Shown: piece by piece, positions 36,464 through 43,289 of the stretch
How positions within the stretch are numbered: position 1 is the first letter of the stretch
Layout of the letters: the number at the start of each line of letters is the position of its first letter
NCBI GenBank assembly: GCA_934717895.1
Contig: CAKUZO010000004.1
Span: forward strand, 1 to 43,289
Direction: 5' to 3'
Source of the DNA: an uncultured Candidatus Melainabacteria bacterium
GTDB taxonomy: Bacteria; Cyanobacteriota; Vampirovibrionia; Gastranaerophilales; Gastranaerophilaceae
DNA length: 43,289 nt
Made by a program: the position numbers and the translations under genes
The notes under the pieces: generated by a model
The model's database searches: none
The model's input: only the letters and a program-made list of their open reading frames with translations
Told to the model about the DNA's origin: nothing

Positions 36464-37579
36464 ATGGCAGGTGAAATTGGAACAAATTACAACAATATGT
36501 TGTTTAGAAATGATAGCTTGTATTCTTACAACAATCCTTATTTAATGCAGAATTCAACTTCTATGAACGATGATTTTATGGCTCAATCAGTTTTCGGGAA
36601 TTCTGCACAACAAGCAGCTTTGGCAAACTATGCAAACGCTCTTCAAGGAAGCAACTTGCAAGGTCAACCACAAACTGACATATATCAACCATCAAGCAAT
36701 GGTGGAGGTTCTTCAATTGCTTCAACACTTTTAACCGGTATTGTTGGTGGCGGCGCAACAGCGGCAGGTGTTTATTATTTGGGAACTAACCCGATGAAAG
36801 ACGGCAAAGTAAATTCTTCTTTCCTAGAAGTGTTGAACAAACAAAATCTTGAAAATGCAGTGAAATTAAAATACGATGCATTGTACGCAAAACAAGCAAA
36901 TCCGATTTATCAAAAAGTAGGTATTGCAGGTGCTGAACAGTATGAAGCTGTTCAAAAGCTTGCCGGATTAACAAAACTTGAAGATTTGCCACAAGAAATT
37001 CGAGCTAAGCTTCCAGCCTCTATTCAAACTCCGGAAGCTGCAAAACAGGCAATTGAACAAATTAAACCGGAACTTGCGAAAATCGATACCCAAAAACTAA
37101 TTCAACAAGTTGCTAAACAGGTAAACCCAGACTCATTAGCATTCCATCAAGCCAGATTAAGCAAACTTCAAGGGCTTGAAGCACAGGTAAAAGCTTTAAA
37201 ACCGGAAGCAACAGTTGAAGAATTGACAACATTTTTCAAAAACAACGCATCAGCTTACGGACTAAAAGGTACAGATGTTGAGATTGCAACAAAAGCAGAA
37301 AAATTAGCAAATACATTCAAAACTCAAGAAAACTTGTTGAATAATATTACCAAAAGAGTTTCTACTCACCAAGCCCATATCAACAGAATCAATCTAAATT
37401 TGGAACAACAATTCAAAAACCACTGGGACGAAGGTGCAAAAGCTCTAAAAGAAGGAGCTCCAAAAGAATTAAGTCAAGCCATCAAAGACTTTAAATGGCA
37501 AAAAGCAGGTAAATACGGACTTATTACCGGTGGCATTCTTATCCTTGCAAAATGCTTATTTGGAAACAAAGAAGCATAA
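36464..37579 (+). CDS. Unknown protein with two hydrophobic segments and long helical middle
   Basis: A 371-residue protein. The N-terminal 85 residues are N/Q/S-rich (NYNNMLFRNDSLYSYNNPY). A glycine-rich hydrophobic segment (IASTLLTGIVGGGATAAGVYYLG) follows, then about 230 residues of helical, Lys/Gln/Ala-rich sequence. A C-terminal hydrophobic segment (YGLITGGILILAKCLFG) ends NKEA. It is probably anchored in the inner membrane by the two ends. The start at 36464 has GAAAGG seven bases upstream; a TTG five codons before overlaps that site. I do not recognise the family. The C-terminal anchor echoes the small protein at 4505-4798. Confidence 0.78.
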   Translation: MAGEIGTNYNNMLFRNDSLYSYNNPYLMQNSTSMNDDFMAQSVFGNSAQQAALANYANALQGSNLQGQPQTDIYQPSSNGGGSSIASTLLTGIVGGGATAAGVYYLGTNPMKDGKVNSSFLEVLNKQNLENAVKLKYDALYAKQANPIYQKVGIAGAEQYEAVQKLAGLTKLEDLPQEIRAKLPASIQTPEAAKQAIEQIKPELAKIDTQKLIQQVAKQVNPDSLAFHQARLSKLQGLEAQVKALKPEATVEELTTFFKNNASAYGLKGTDVEIATKAEKLANTFKTQENLLNNITKRVSTHQAHINRINLNLEQQFKNHWDEGAKALKEGAPKELSQAIKDFKWQKAGKYGLITGGILILAKCLFGNKEA

Positions 37580-37616
37580 CCAAAATTTCTCTTTAATTAT
37601 TCTTTCCAAAATCAAC

Positions 37617-37660
37617 AAACCGCAAAATCAAAAATTTATATTTTGAATTTTGCGGTTTTT
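37617..37660. terminator. Terminator between the 36464 gene and the second kinase
   Basis: AACCGCAAAAT... / ...ATTTTGCGGTT with TTTTT following; about 17 paired bases with one bulge. It is placed between convergent genes and is probably bidirectional. Confidence 0.85.
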
Positions 37661-37663
37661 GAT

Positions 37664-38929
37664 TTAAGATACAGAAACTGATAATTTTTTATATACTTTT
37701 GGAATTTCAAAACCAAAGTGACACACTTGATTTTCGTCACTTATTGCGTAAACACTGCCTCTATGAGCTTCAATTATTTGCTTTGACAAATATAATCCTA
37801 ATCCTGTACTTGTTTTAATTGATTTGGCATTTTGAATTTGTTTAAATTTTTCAAAAATATCTTTCATTTGTTCTTTTGTAATATATTTCGACTTATTTTC
37901 TACATCAAGAACAATATTATCATCATTCGTTTTTATCGTAATTATAATTGTTGTATCACTAAATCCATGATTTATCGCATTGCCTAAAATATTGATTATA
38001 ACTCGTTTTATCTGAACTTTATCAGCCACAATCTCAACTGATTTCAAATCTGAATTTATTACTAATTTTTGCATTTTTTCTTTCAATAGATTGTCCATCG
38101 CTTGTCCGGTCTGAGATATAAGCTCTAATAAATCAAATTTTTCAGGATTTACTCTTATTAACCCTTTATCATACAAAAACGAACCTAATACAGTAAAAAT
38201 CAAGTCATACATATAGTTACAAGATCTTTTAATTTGTTTTAAAATTTCAGCTTGTTCATTATTTACTTTCCCCAAAGTCCCTGCAAGCAATAAGTCCAGA
38301 GCTCGAATTTGGGCAATTGTAGGCGTTTTCATATCATGAGTAACAGTTGCAATAAAAGTTTCTTTCTTATCTTCAAGTTCTTTAACATTATCTATAACAC
38401 GATAAATTACAAGAATGCTTTCAACGTTATTTCGTTCATCAAAAATTGGAGATTTTACAACTCTGAAATAATGAGTTTGACCATTTGACAAATCTGCAAA
38501 TCTTTCAGCGGTTACAAGTCGCTTTTCCCTAATAACAATTTCATCTTCACGCCTACTGGCTTTGGAACATAAAATAAATTCATAACTGTTTATGCCAACC
38601 AAACTTTCACGCTTAACAGAAAACAAATTTGCACATTCTTCATTTCCAAGAATAATCTTGTTTTCAACAGACTTCACAAAAACCAAAAAAGGACAAGCAT
38701 TAATAATAGTTTCCATTTGAGCGTGCTGTTTAACAATTTTTCTTTCAAGTTTTCTAGTTTCTTTAAGCCCCAAAAAAAGCATATAAAGCAAGCTGACAAC
38801 AACAAAACAAACAATAAAAATTGCATCGCTAACAGGCAGAACAACTGATGGTAACAAGTGCGGAGAAGCCAATATTACAAACAAAATAATAATTGTAATT
38901 AACAGAATAATTGTTTTTTCTAAATTCAA
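37664..38929 (-). CDS. Membrane sensor histidine kinase (2 TM-PAS-HisKA-HATPase), orphan
   Basis: A 421-residue kinase. Two N-terminal membrane helices (about 6-22 and 31-53) have almost no periplasmic loop. A PAS domain (about 70-180) precedes the H-box FIATVTHDMKTP with phospho-acceptor H198. The ATPase has the N box NILGNAINHG, a weak G1 (DVENKSK in place of DxGxG) and G2 (TGLGLYLSKQI). The weak G1 is unusual but other boxes look complete. The start codon is TTG at 38929 with GGAG nine bases upstream; no ATG is near. No response regulator is adjacent. It is a distant paralogue of the kinase at 8128. Confidence 0.9.
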   Translation of the reverse strand: MNLEKTIILLITIIILFVILASPHLLPSVVLPVSDAIFIVCFVVVSLLYMLFLGLKETRKLERKIVKQHAQMETIINACPFLVFVKSVENKIILGNEECANLFSVKRESLVGINSYEFILCSKASRREDEIVIREKRLVTAERFADLSNGQTHYFRVVKSPIFDERNNVESILVIYRVIDNVKELEDKKETFIATVTHDMKTPTIAQIRALDLLLAGTLGKVNNEQAEILKQIKRSCNYMYDLIFTVLGSFLYDKGLIRVNPEKFDLLELISQTGQAMDNLLKEKMQKLVINSDLKSVEIVADKVQIKRVIINILGNAINHGFSDTTIIITIKTNDDNIVLDVENKSKYITKEQMKDIFEKFKQIQNAKSIKTSTGLGLYLSKQIIEAHRGSVYAISDENQVCHFGFEIPKVYKKLSVSVS

Positions 38930-39177
38930 TATTTCTTACTCCGTGCTTCGTCACAATTATTTTATACTATACAAACCCTGCAAAAGATATTACCCAACAG
39001 TCTAAATGAGGGAAAACGATAGAAATTCTCAATAAAGCCAAAAGCAAAGACAACGCTTCGCAATCCGGCAAATTTCAACCAAAACATTAATTTTTATTAC
39101 AAAAGTTAAATTTTATGAAATTTTACGGGAATAATATACTTAATATAAATAGAGAAGTTTATATAGAGGGCAAGACT

Positions 39178-39564
39178 ATGTCAATAAAAATCGATGGAAT
39201 TCAATCAGAAGACGAGCTAAAAAAAGCTCAGGCTGCTGCACAAGCACAAGGGACCACGATTACGGATTACAATGAATGGTCTGAGATTTTGAGGCAATTT
39301 CAAGATAACGGAATTCAATCAACCGGATCTTACACCGGCGACAAGGCTTTGATGGAAAATATTCAGGCACAAATGGCAGAGCTTGCACAAGAATTACAAG
39401 AACAGGAAGCTATTCAAAAAAATCTACCTGAAAATAACCAAACAGAAAAGGTTCAAAAATCGGCAGAAACAGACAAACAACAAGAACTTAAAGCAACAAT
39501 AGCGAATGCTACAAGTTCTCAAATTATGTCTGATTATATGAAGTATTATCACATGTTGATGTAA
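39178..39564 (+). CDS. Unknown small Gln/Glu-rich helical protein
   Basis: A 128-residue soluble product starting MSIKIDGIQSEDELKKAQAAAQAQG. Helical heptad-like stretches (QAQMAELAQELQEQEAIQ) and a final segment ending SDYMKYYHMLM suggest a coiled-coil partner protein. AGAGGGC six bases before ATG 39178 decides the start; an upstream ATG at 39115 has none. There is no signal peptide, cysteine or membrane segment. I do not recognise the family. It lies 91 bases upstream of the EF-hand/HELTH protein, in the same direction. Confidence 0.72.
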   Translation: MSIKIDGIQSEDELKKAQAAAQAQGTTITDYNEWSEILRQFQDNGIQSTGSYTGDKALMENIQAQMAELAQELQEQEAIQKNLPENNQTEKVQKSAETDKQQELKATIANATSSQIMSDYMKYYHMLM

Positions 39565-39655
39565 TTCTTCGCGAATGTAACGTTTTGTAATATAACTATA
39601 ATTTTATTAAAGTTTTCCTCCATAATATCCGTTACTATTAGAAAAAGGAAAAATT

Positions 39656-41341
39656 ATGGAGATTAGTAACAACACATTTTCTGCGGCTATTAGAAAATAT
39701 GATGTCGAAAAGCAAAATGAAGAAACTAAAAATTCTAATTTAACAGAAGAATACACAGTTCAAGAACTTGCAAAAACCTCAGATGCTGATGGATTTGTAC
39801 GTTCTGACGGCAGTATTGCAAATTTAGCTGATATAAATTTTGTTTCTACAAGTAATGTAGAAGTTGATGAGGCAGAGGATTTGACCACAACTCAAAAGGC
39901 AATGAACTATGCAATTGCCTCCTCCATAAGCACCGAAGAATTAGATTACATCAAAAAATTAATCTATAATTCTCAGCATTCATTTATTGAGAATTTTTAT
40001 GATGCAGATTCATTTTTTGAATATGTTCATGACAAAAAAGATTCTACTGTTACGAAAGAAACAGGGATTAGCCGTTCTCAACTCATTGCATTAACCCAAA
40101 ATGACAAATGGGAAGACAGTCACAATGACTTTTTCGGCTCATTAAACAGAAGTTTTTACAGTCTAGATAAAGATAACAATGGAACTTTGTCTTACGCGGA
40201 AGTAAAAAACTTTTTAAACACATATTTAAAAAAGAACGGCTATAACGATTTCAAAACTCAGGTTCAAGCTTATTCAGATGAAATTCAGAAAAAATTTGAT
40301 GAAAAAAGTAATCAAGGGAAATTGGAATTTGCCCTAAAATTAACCGAAGATTATCTAAAATCAGCAGGATTAAAAAACCAGCTTGAAGCTCTTAATCGAT
40401 TAAAAGCCGGAATAGATCTTGATCCTGATACTATTTGTAAAGTTGGACAGATTTCAATCGTAGAATATGAAAATGAAAATCAGCTCGGTGGCTATACAAG
40501 TTGGCAGGGCTATAAATCATATACTAATGTAAACCCAAATGGAGATGATGTGGATAAGGCTTACGGTGAAATTCCAAATTCCAACAAAACAACTCCCGGC
40601 AAACCGACTAAACTCTCAAATGGTGATAGAACTTACACGCAAACAATCGGATACTTCACCAGAGATGATGATTTTTATTATACCGATGATGATGGAAAAA
40701 AGCAATTCTCTAATAATGGACTTACACTATCTGCAAAGTACTTAGAAAAAGGTACAAGTTGGGCAGAATTAGTTGCAACACTTGTCCATGAACTAACACA
40801 TGCAACATATTCTATGTTTTCAACTAACGGAAAAACAGATGGAGCCATTTCTATAACACAAGATAACTTAACAGCACTTAGACAAATGGGAGCTTTGACA
40901 GACGAAGAATATGAACTTGCAAAAGAAAACATTAAAGATTTGAATGATAAATATGGACAATATATGGTAACAGCCAGCGGGAATTGGGTTGGTGGCAAAG
41001 ATATGAGCATAGATAACAAAAATAAAATTAATAACGCTACCTCTTTAACCACAGAAGAAAGTGCCATTTTAGATAAATTAACTTATAAAATCTCAGCTGC
41101 CAGAGGAGAATATATGGCATATCAAGCCGATGCAAATTATTTAGATAGTGTTGGCGGAGATATTTTCAACAAAAGAGTTGGAGATGTCGGATCTGACATG
41201 GCTGTCGATGGAAAAAATGAAAAAGATACTATTATCAAACATTTAGAACTCTGTGGCTATAATACAGGGCTTGATGATGATTTGAAAAAAATCCAAGACA
41301 ACGAAGTTCTTCCTGATTGGAAATGGTGGAGTTACGCATAA
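39656..41341 (+). CDS. Putative zinc metalloprotease with EF-hand (no signal peptide)
   Basis: A 561-residue protein. A canonical EF-hand loop, D171-K-D173-N-N175-G-T-L-S-Y-A-E182, points to calcium binding. The zinc motif H378-E379-L-T-H382 lies in LVATLVHELTHATYSMF, and a likely third ligand is E485 in GEYMAYQAD. The 107-residue gap is longer than in most gluzincins. The first 80 residues are charged and disordered-looking, with no signal peptide or membrane span. No family name comes to mind; catalytic activity is inferred from HExxH. A calcium-switched protease acting after release or translocation is one idea. AAAAAGGA serves as the ribosome site. Confidence 0.75.
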   Translation: MEISNNTFSAAIRKYDVEKQNEETKNSNLTEEYTVQELAKTSDADGFVRSDGSIANLADINFVSTSNVEVDEAEDLTTTQKAMNYAIASSISTEELDYIKKLIYNSQHSFIENFYDADSFFEYVHDKKDSTVTKETGISRSQLIALTQNDKWEDSHNDFFGSLNRSFYSLDKDNNGTLSYAEVKNFLNTYLKKNGYNDFKTQVQAYSDEIQKKFDEKSNQGKLEFALKLTEDYLKSAGLKNQLEALNRLKAGIDLDPDTICKVGQISIVEYENENQLGGYTSWQGYKSYTNVNPNGDDVDKAYGEIPNSNKTTPGKPTKLSNGDRTYTQTIGYFTRDDDFYYTDDDGKKQFSNNGLTLSAKYLEKGTSWAELVATLVHELTHATYSMFSTNGKTDGAISITQDNLTALRQMGALTDEEYELAKENIKDLNDKYGQYMVTASGNWVGGKDMSIDNKNKINNATSLTTEESAILDKLTYKISAARGEYMAYQADANYLDSVGGDIFNKRVGDVGSDMAVDGKNEKDTIIKHLELCGYNTGLDDDLKKIQDNEVLPDWKWWSYA

Positions 41342-41351
41342 AACTTGTTTG

Positions 41352-41366
41352 TGATAATATAAACGC
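41352..41366 (+). promoter_or_regulatory. Leaderless extended -10 promoter of the prenyl synthase operon
   Basis: TGA-TAATAT-AAACGC-ATG: the box ends six bases before the start codon at 41367. Confidence 0.65.
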
Positions 41367-42296
41367 ATGAGTTTTCAGGAAAAATATGCTAATATTTTCG
41401 GGGTTGTTGCAGATGAAGTAGAACTCGTTAAACAAAAATTGTTTGACGGAATTGAACTTGAAGATCATCTAAGAACAAATCTTTTCAAAATCTTTAATGC
41501 TCCATCTAAACATATTCGTGCAGTTGTGTCATTTTTGATTTTAAAAGCACTGGATATTGAGGTTAATGCTTCTCAAATTATTCTACAAGCATCAATCGAG
41601 CTTGTTCATAATGCTTCTCTAATTCACGACGACATTATTGATGAAAGCGAAAAACGGCGTGGAGTTGAAACACTAAACACATATTTTGACAACAAATTGG
41701 CGATCATTGCAGGAGATTATTTGATTTCACTTGCCCTAAAAAGAATTCGTTCACTTAATTCGTTTGAAATCATTGATATGTTTGCCCAGACACTTGATGA
41801 TATGTGCCAAGGAGAAGTCGCTCAACAGTTTGGAAAATATAAAATTCCAACAATTGAAGAATATATAAAAAAGACCGAACAAAAAACCGCAAAACTTTTT
41901 GAAACAGCTATTTGCGGAGGTTTAAGCTTAGGAAGTACGGAGTCACACCTCGCCCATACGGGGAGAGGAAAGAATTTCTTAGAGAACGTTAGTGAACTTA
42001 GAAATTCTGGTGAGGGGTACAACCTGTCAAATTTTGCCAAAGCCTTTGGCATAGCTTTTCAAATTCGTGATGATTTGATAAACGCAAAGACTTCAAAAAG
42101 TGATTTTAAAGACGGAATTTATACGGCTCCGGTTATTTTGGCAGGAAGTGTTGAGTGCTTTGAAAATGGTATTGAAAAAACTCAAGATTTGTTGAATAAT
42201 TACATTGAATGTGCCAAAAATGAGATTGAAAAACTTAAAGATAGCAAATATAAAACGGCACTAATAGAGCTTTTAGGACTAATTAAAGATGAATAA
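41367..42296 (+). CDS. Polyprenyl diphosphate synthase with in-frame insertion
   Basis: A 309-residue trans-isoprenyl synthase that makes prenyl chains for quinones or carriers. The first Asp-rich motif is intact (L-I-H-D88-D89-I-I-D92). The second reads FQIRD235-D236-L-I-N239, with the usual last Asp replaced by Asn. Residues 191-220 (TESHLAHTGRG through NSGEGYNL) are extra compared with the family and are encoded by a palindrome-rich DNA element. They fall in the loop between the GG/KTA region and the helix before the second motif, where insertion is most likely tolerated. The lepB gene overlaps its end by eight bases. Product chain length (GGPP, heptaprenyl, octaprenyl) cannot be told. Confidence 0.9.
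   Translation: MSFQEKYANIFGVVADEVELVKQKLFDGIELEDHLRTNLFKIFNAPSKHIRAVVSFLILKALDIEVNASQIILQASIELVHNASLIHDDIIDESEKRRGVETLNTYFDNKLAIIAGDYLISLALKRIRSLNSFEIIDMFAQTLDDMCQGEVAQQFGKYKIPTIEEYIKKTEQKTAKLFETAICGGLSLGSTESHLAHTGRGKNFLENVSELRNSGEGYNLSNFAKAFGIAFQIRDDLINAKTSKSDFKDGIYTAPVILAGSVECFENGIEKTQDLLNNYIECAKNEIEKLKDSKYKTALIELLGLIKDE
41937..42026. repeat. Palindromic element inserted in frame in the prenyl synthase
   Basis: Ninety bases, encoding 30 extra residues. Nested inverted repeats: CCTCGCC (41948-41954) with GGTGAGG (42009-42015, one G-T pair); AGAATTTCT (41971-41979) with AGAAATTCT (42000-42008), perfect; AACGTT at 41985; and CCC-ATAC-GGG (41953-41962). GC-rich CCTC/GAGG arms are foreign to the surrounding AT-rich codons. 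Confidence 0.75.
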
Positions 42297-42933
42297 AATT
42301 AAAGAAATTGCGTTAAAAATAAAAGAAAATTATATGAAAATAAACCCAACTGCAAGAGAAATTATAGAAACAGTTGTTTTTGTAGTTGTGATGGTAATTA
42401 TAATAAGATTTTTTATAGGTGAAATCCGTTGGATTCCGTCAGCTTCTATGCACCCGACGCTTGTTGAAGGCGATAGAATTGTTGTAGAAAGGTTTTCAAG
42501 GTTTTATTCAACACCAAAACGAGGAGATGTAATGGTGTTTTATCCGCCGTTTGAAAGATTACAAAACACGCCTTGGAAAGTATTTTCAAGATTAACAGGC
42601 TTTTTCTGCAAAGATGTGGCTTATATTAAACGAGTAATCGGCACCCCTGGGGATAAATTTGAAATAAAGACAGATAAAGATGGGAAAAGTACGGTTTATA
42701 TAAACGATAAACCGCTGGAAGAGCCGTATATTGTAACTTCTTATTACGATAAACCTTGCACAGAAGATATGATGTGTGGCCCGATTATAATCCCTGAACA
42801 CAAATATCTGATGATGGGCGACAATAGAGGAAATTCTTATGATAGCAGATGGTGGGGATTGTTGCCGGAAGACAGATTTATTGGAAGAGCAGTATTTTTA
42901 TTCTGGCCTTTTACTAGGATAAAAGGATTATAG
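42289..42933 (+). CDS. lepB: Signal peptidase I
   Basis: A 214-residue membrane protease that cuts signal peptides from exported proteins. A single membrane helix (about 25-43) precedes the catalytic Ser in IPSASMHPTL (S53) and the general base Lys in YIKRVIGTPGD (K114). The C-terminal box GDNRGNSYDSRWWGLLPEDRFIGRA is complete. It overlaps the end of the prenyl synthase gene by eight bases, so the two form an operon read from the promoter at 41352. A strong terminator follows. Confidence 0.96.
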   Translation: MNKIKEIALKIKENYMKINPTAREIIETVVFVVVMVIIIRFFIGEIRWIPSASMHPTLVEGDRIVVERFSRFYSTPKRGDVMVFYPPFERLQNTPWKVFSRLTGFFCKDVAYIKRVIGTPGDKFEIKTDKDGKSTVYINDKPLEEPYIVTSYYDKPCTEDMMCGPIIIPEHKYLMMGDNRGNSYDSRWWGLLPEDRFIGRAVFLFWPFTRIKGL

Positions 42934-42973
42934 TTGCCAAATGAGTGCTTTACAAAAGAACTTTATTTAAAAC

Positions 42974-43003
42974 AAAAGAACCGCCATTTCTGACGGTTCT
43001 TTT
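42974..43003. terminator. Terminator between lepB and adhE
   Basis: AAAAGAACCGCCA-TTTC-TGACGGTTCTTTT, a 13-bp stem with one G-T pair. A- and T-tracts on both sides suit both convergent genes. Confidence 0.9.
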
Positions 43004-43013
43004 AATTTTATTT

Positions 43014-43043
43014 ACCCGTTGTCGGGTGGAGCGGCTACGCTCC
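43014..43043. repeat. Two adjoining GC-rich hairpins at the end of adhE
   Basis: ACCCG-TTGT-CGGGT (43014-43027) and GGAGCG-GCTA-CGCTCC (43028-43043) touch each other and the adhE stop codon. The second contains GGCTACG, recalling the GCTACG core in the prepilin-linked repeats. Confidence 0.75.
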
Positions 43044-43289
43044 CTATTTTTGAGTTGGGTAGTAATCTCTAACAACACCGTTGAATGCGTCGATATAAAT
43101 TGCTTTAATATCTTCCATCAATGGATATGCAGGGTTTGCACCTGTACATTGATCGTCGAATGCAAGTTCTACCATTTCGTCCAACTTAGCGTTGAAATCT
43201 TCTTCTGATACACCGAATTCTTTAATAGAGAACGGCAAGTTGATTTTCTTCATCAAATCTTCAATAGCTTTGATGTACAATTCAACTTT
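43044..43289 (-). CDS. adhE: Bifunctional aldehyde/alcohol dehydrogenase, C-terminal fragment (cut by window edge)
   Basis: Only the last 81 codons are visible; the frame stays open to base 43289, so the gene begins outside the window. The segment VSEEDFNAKLDEMVELAFDDQCTGANPAYPLMEDIKAIYIDAF matches the end of the iron-dependent alcohol dehydrogenase half of AdhE (FDDQCTxANPRYPL). AdhE reduces acetyl-CoA to ethanol, indicating fermentation, which agrees with the ferredoxin. A stand-alone iron alcohol dehydrogenase is less likely, since the FDDQCTGANP tail is typical of AdhE. It is convergent with lepB. Confidence 0.88.
   Translation of the reverse strand, partial: KVELYIKAIEDLMKKINLPFSIKEFGVSEEDFNAKLDEMVELAFDDQCTGANPAYPLMEDIKAIYIDAFNGVVRDYYPTQK

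Overview
The window is AT-rich, densely coded bacterial DNA. It carries genes for a two-membrane envelope (KdsC-type Kdo-phosphate phosphatase, AsmA/YhdP-like protein, TonB C-terminal protein, filamentous haemagglutinin-like adhesin) and type IV-type prepilins whose mature N-terminus begins FTLAEVLITLGIIG. Together with the low GC and the gene mix, this points to a gut non-photosynthetic cyanobacterial relative (Gastranaerophilales / Melainabacteria = Vampirovibrionia). That placement is inference from family resemblance; no rRNA gene is present.

Layout. 1-1233: 3' part of lysS. 1323-8072: minus-strand block with an M16 peptidase, a broken prepilin leader followed by a 60-bp tandem array, a small tail-anchored protein, and the tight operon kdsC-TPR-lysC. 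8128-9399: orphan histidine kinase. 9471-10430: two unknown small proteins around a perfect 32-bp palindrome, then a (CTATC)13 microsatellite. 10844-14825: gyrA and a GAF/HD-GYP protein whose catalytic HD pair reads QN. 15065-19808: CtpA protease, a prepilin with a duplicated leader, cytidine deaminase with a zinc-ribbon partner, a secreted unknown, a 58-residue ferredoxin and an SGNH hydrolase. 19785-26595: AsmA-like giant, a second prepilin, UmuC-like polymerase and a short NFACT/RqcH protein. 26764-33231: rimO, a MOP flippase and a 1144-residue adhesin with a DT/DS-repeat stalk and a C-terminal PilZ domain. 33305-38929: GNAT, EamA transporter, TonB-C protein, two unknown proteins and a second orphan kinase. 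39178-43289: a small glutamine-rich protein, an EF-hand/HELTH metalloprotease candidate, polyprenyl diphosphate synthase with an in-frame palindromic insertion, lepB, and the 3' end of adhE.

Themes. (1) Two kinds of short palindrome-bearing DNA sit in frame inside genes: a 60-bp unit in prepilin leaders (16395-16476, related to the array at 4068-4400) and a roughly 90-bp element in the prenyl synthase (41937-42026). In the prepilin the extra DNA falls where prepilin peptidase would remove it. (2) Seven genes have a -10 box exactly six bases before ATG and no Shine-Dalgarno, which predicts leaderless mRNAs next to ordinary SD-led genes. (3) Cyclic-di-GMP-type domains occur in unusual form: a PilZ domain on a predicted exported adhesin and an HD-GYP domain without its metal-binding HD pair; no GGDEF or EAL gene is in the window. 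(4) Two sensor kinases have no adjacent response regulator.

All functional names come from reading motifs; no database search was run.
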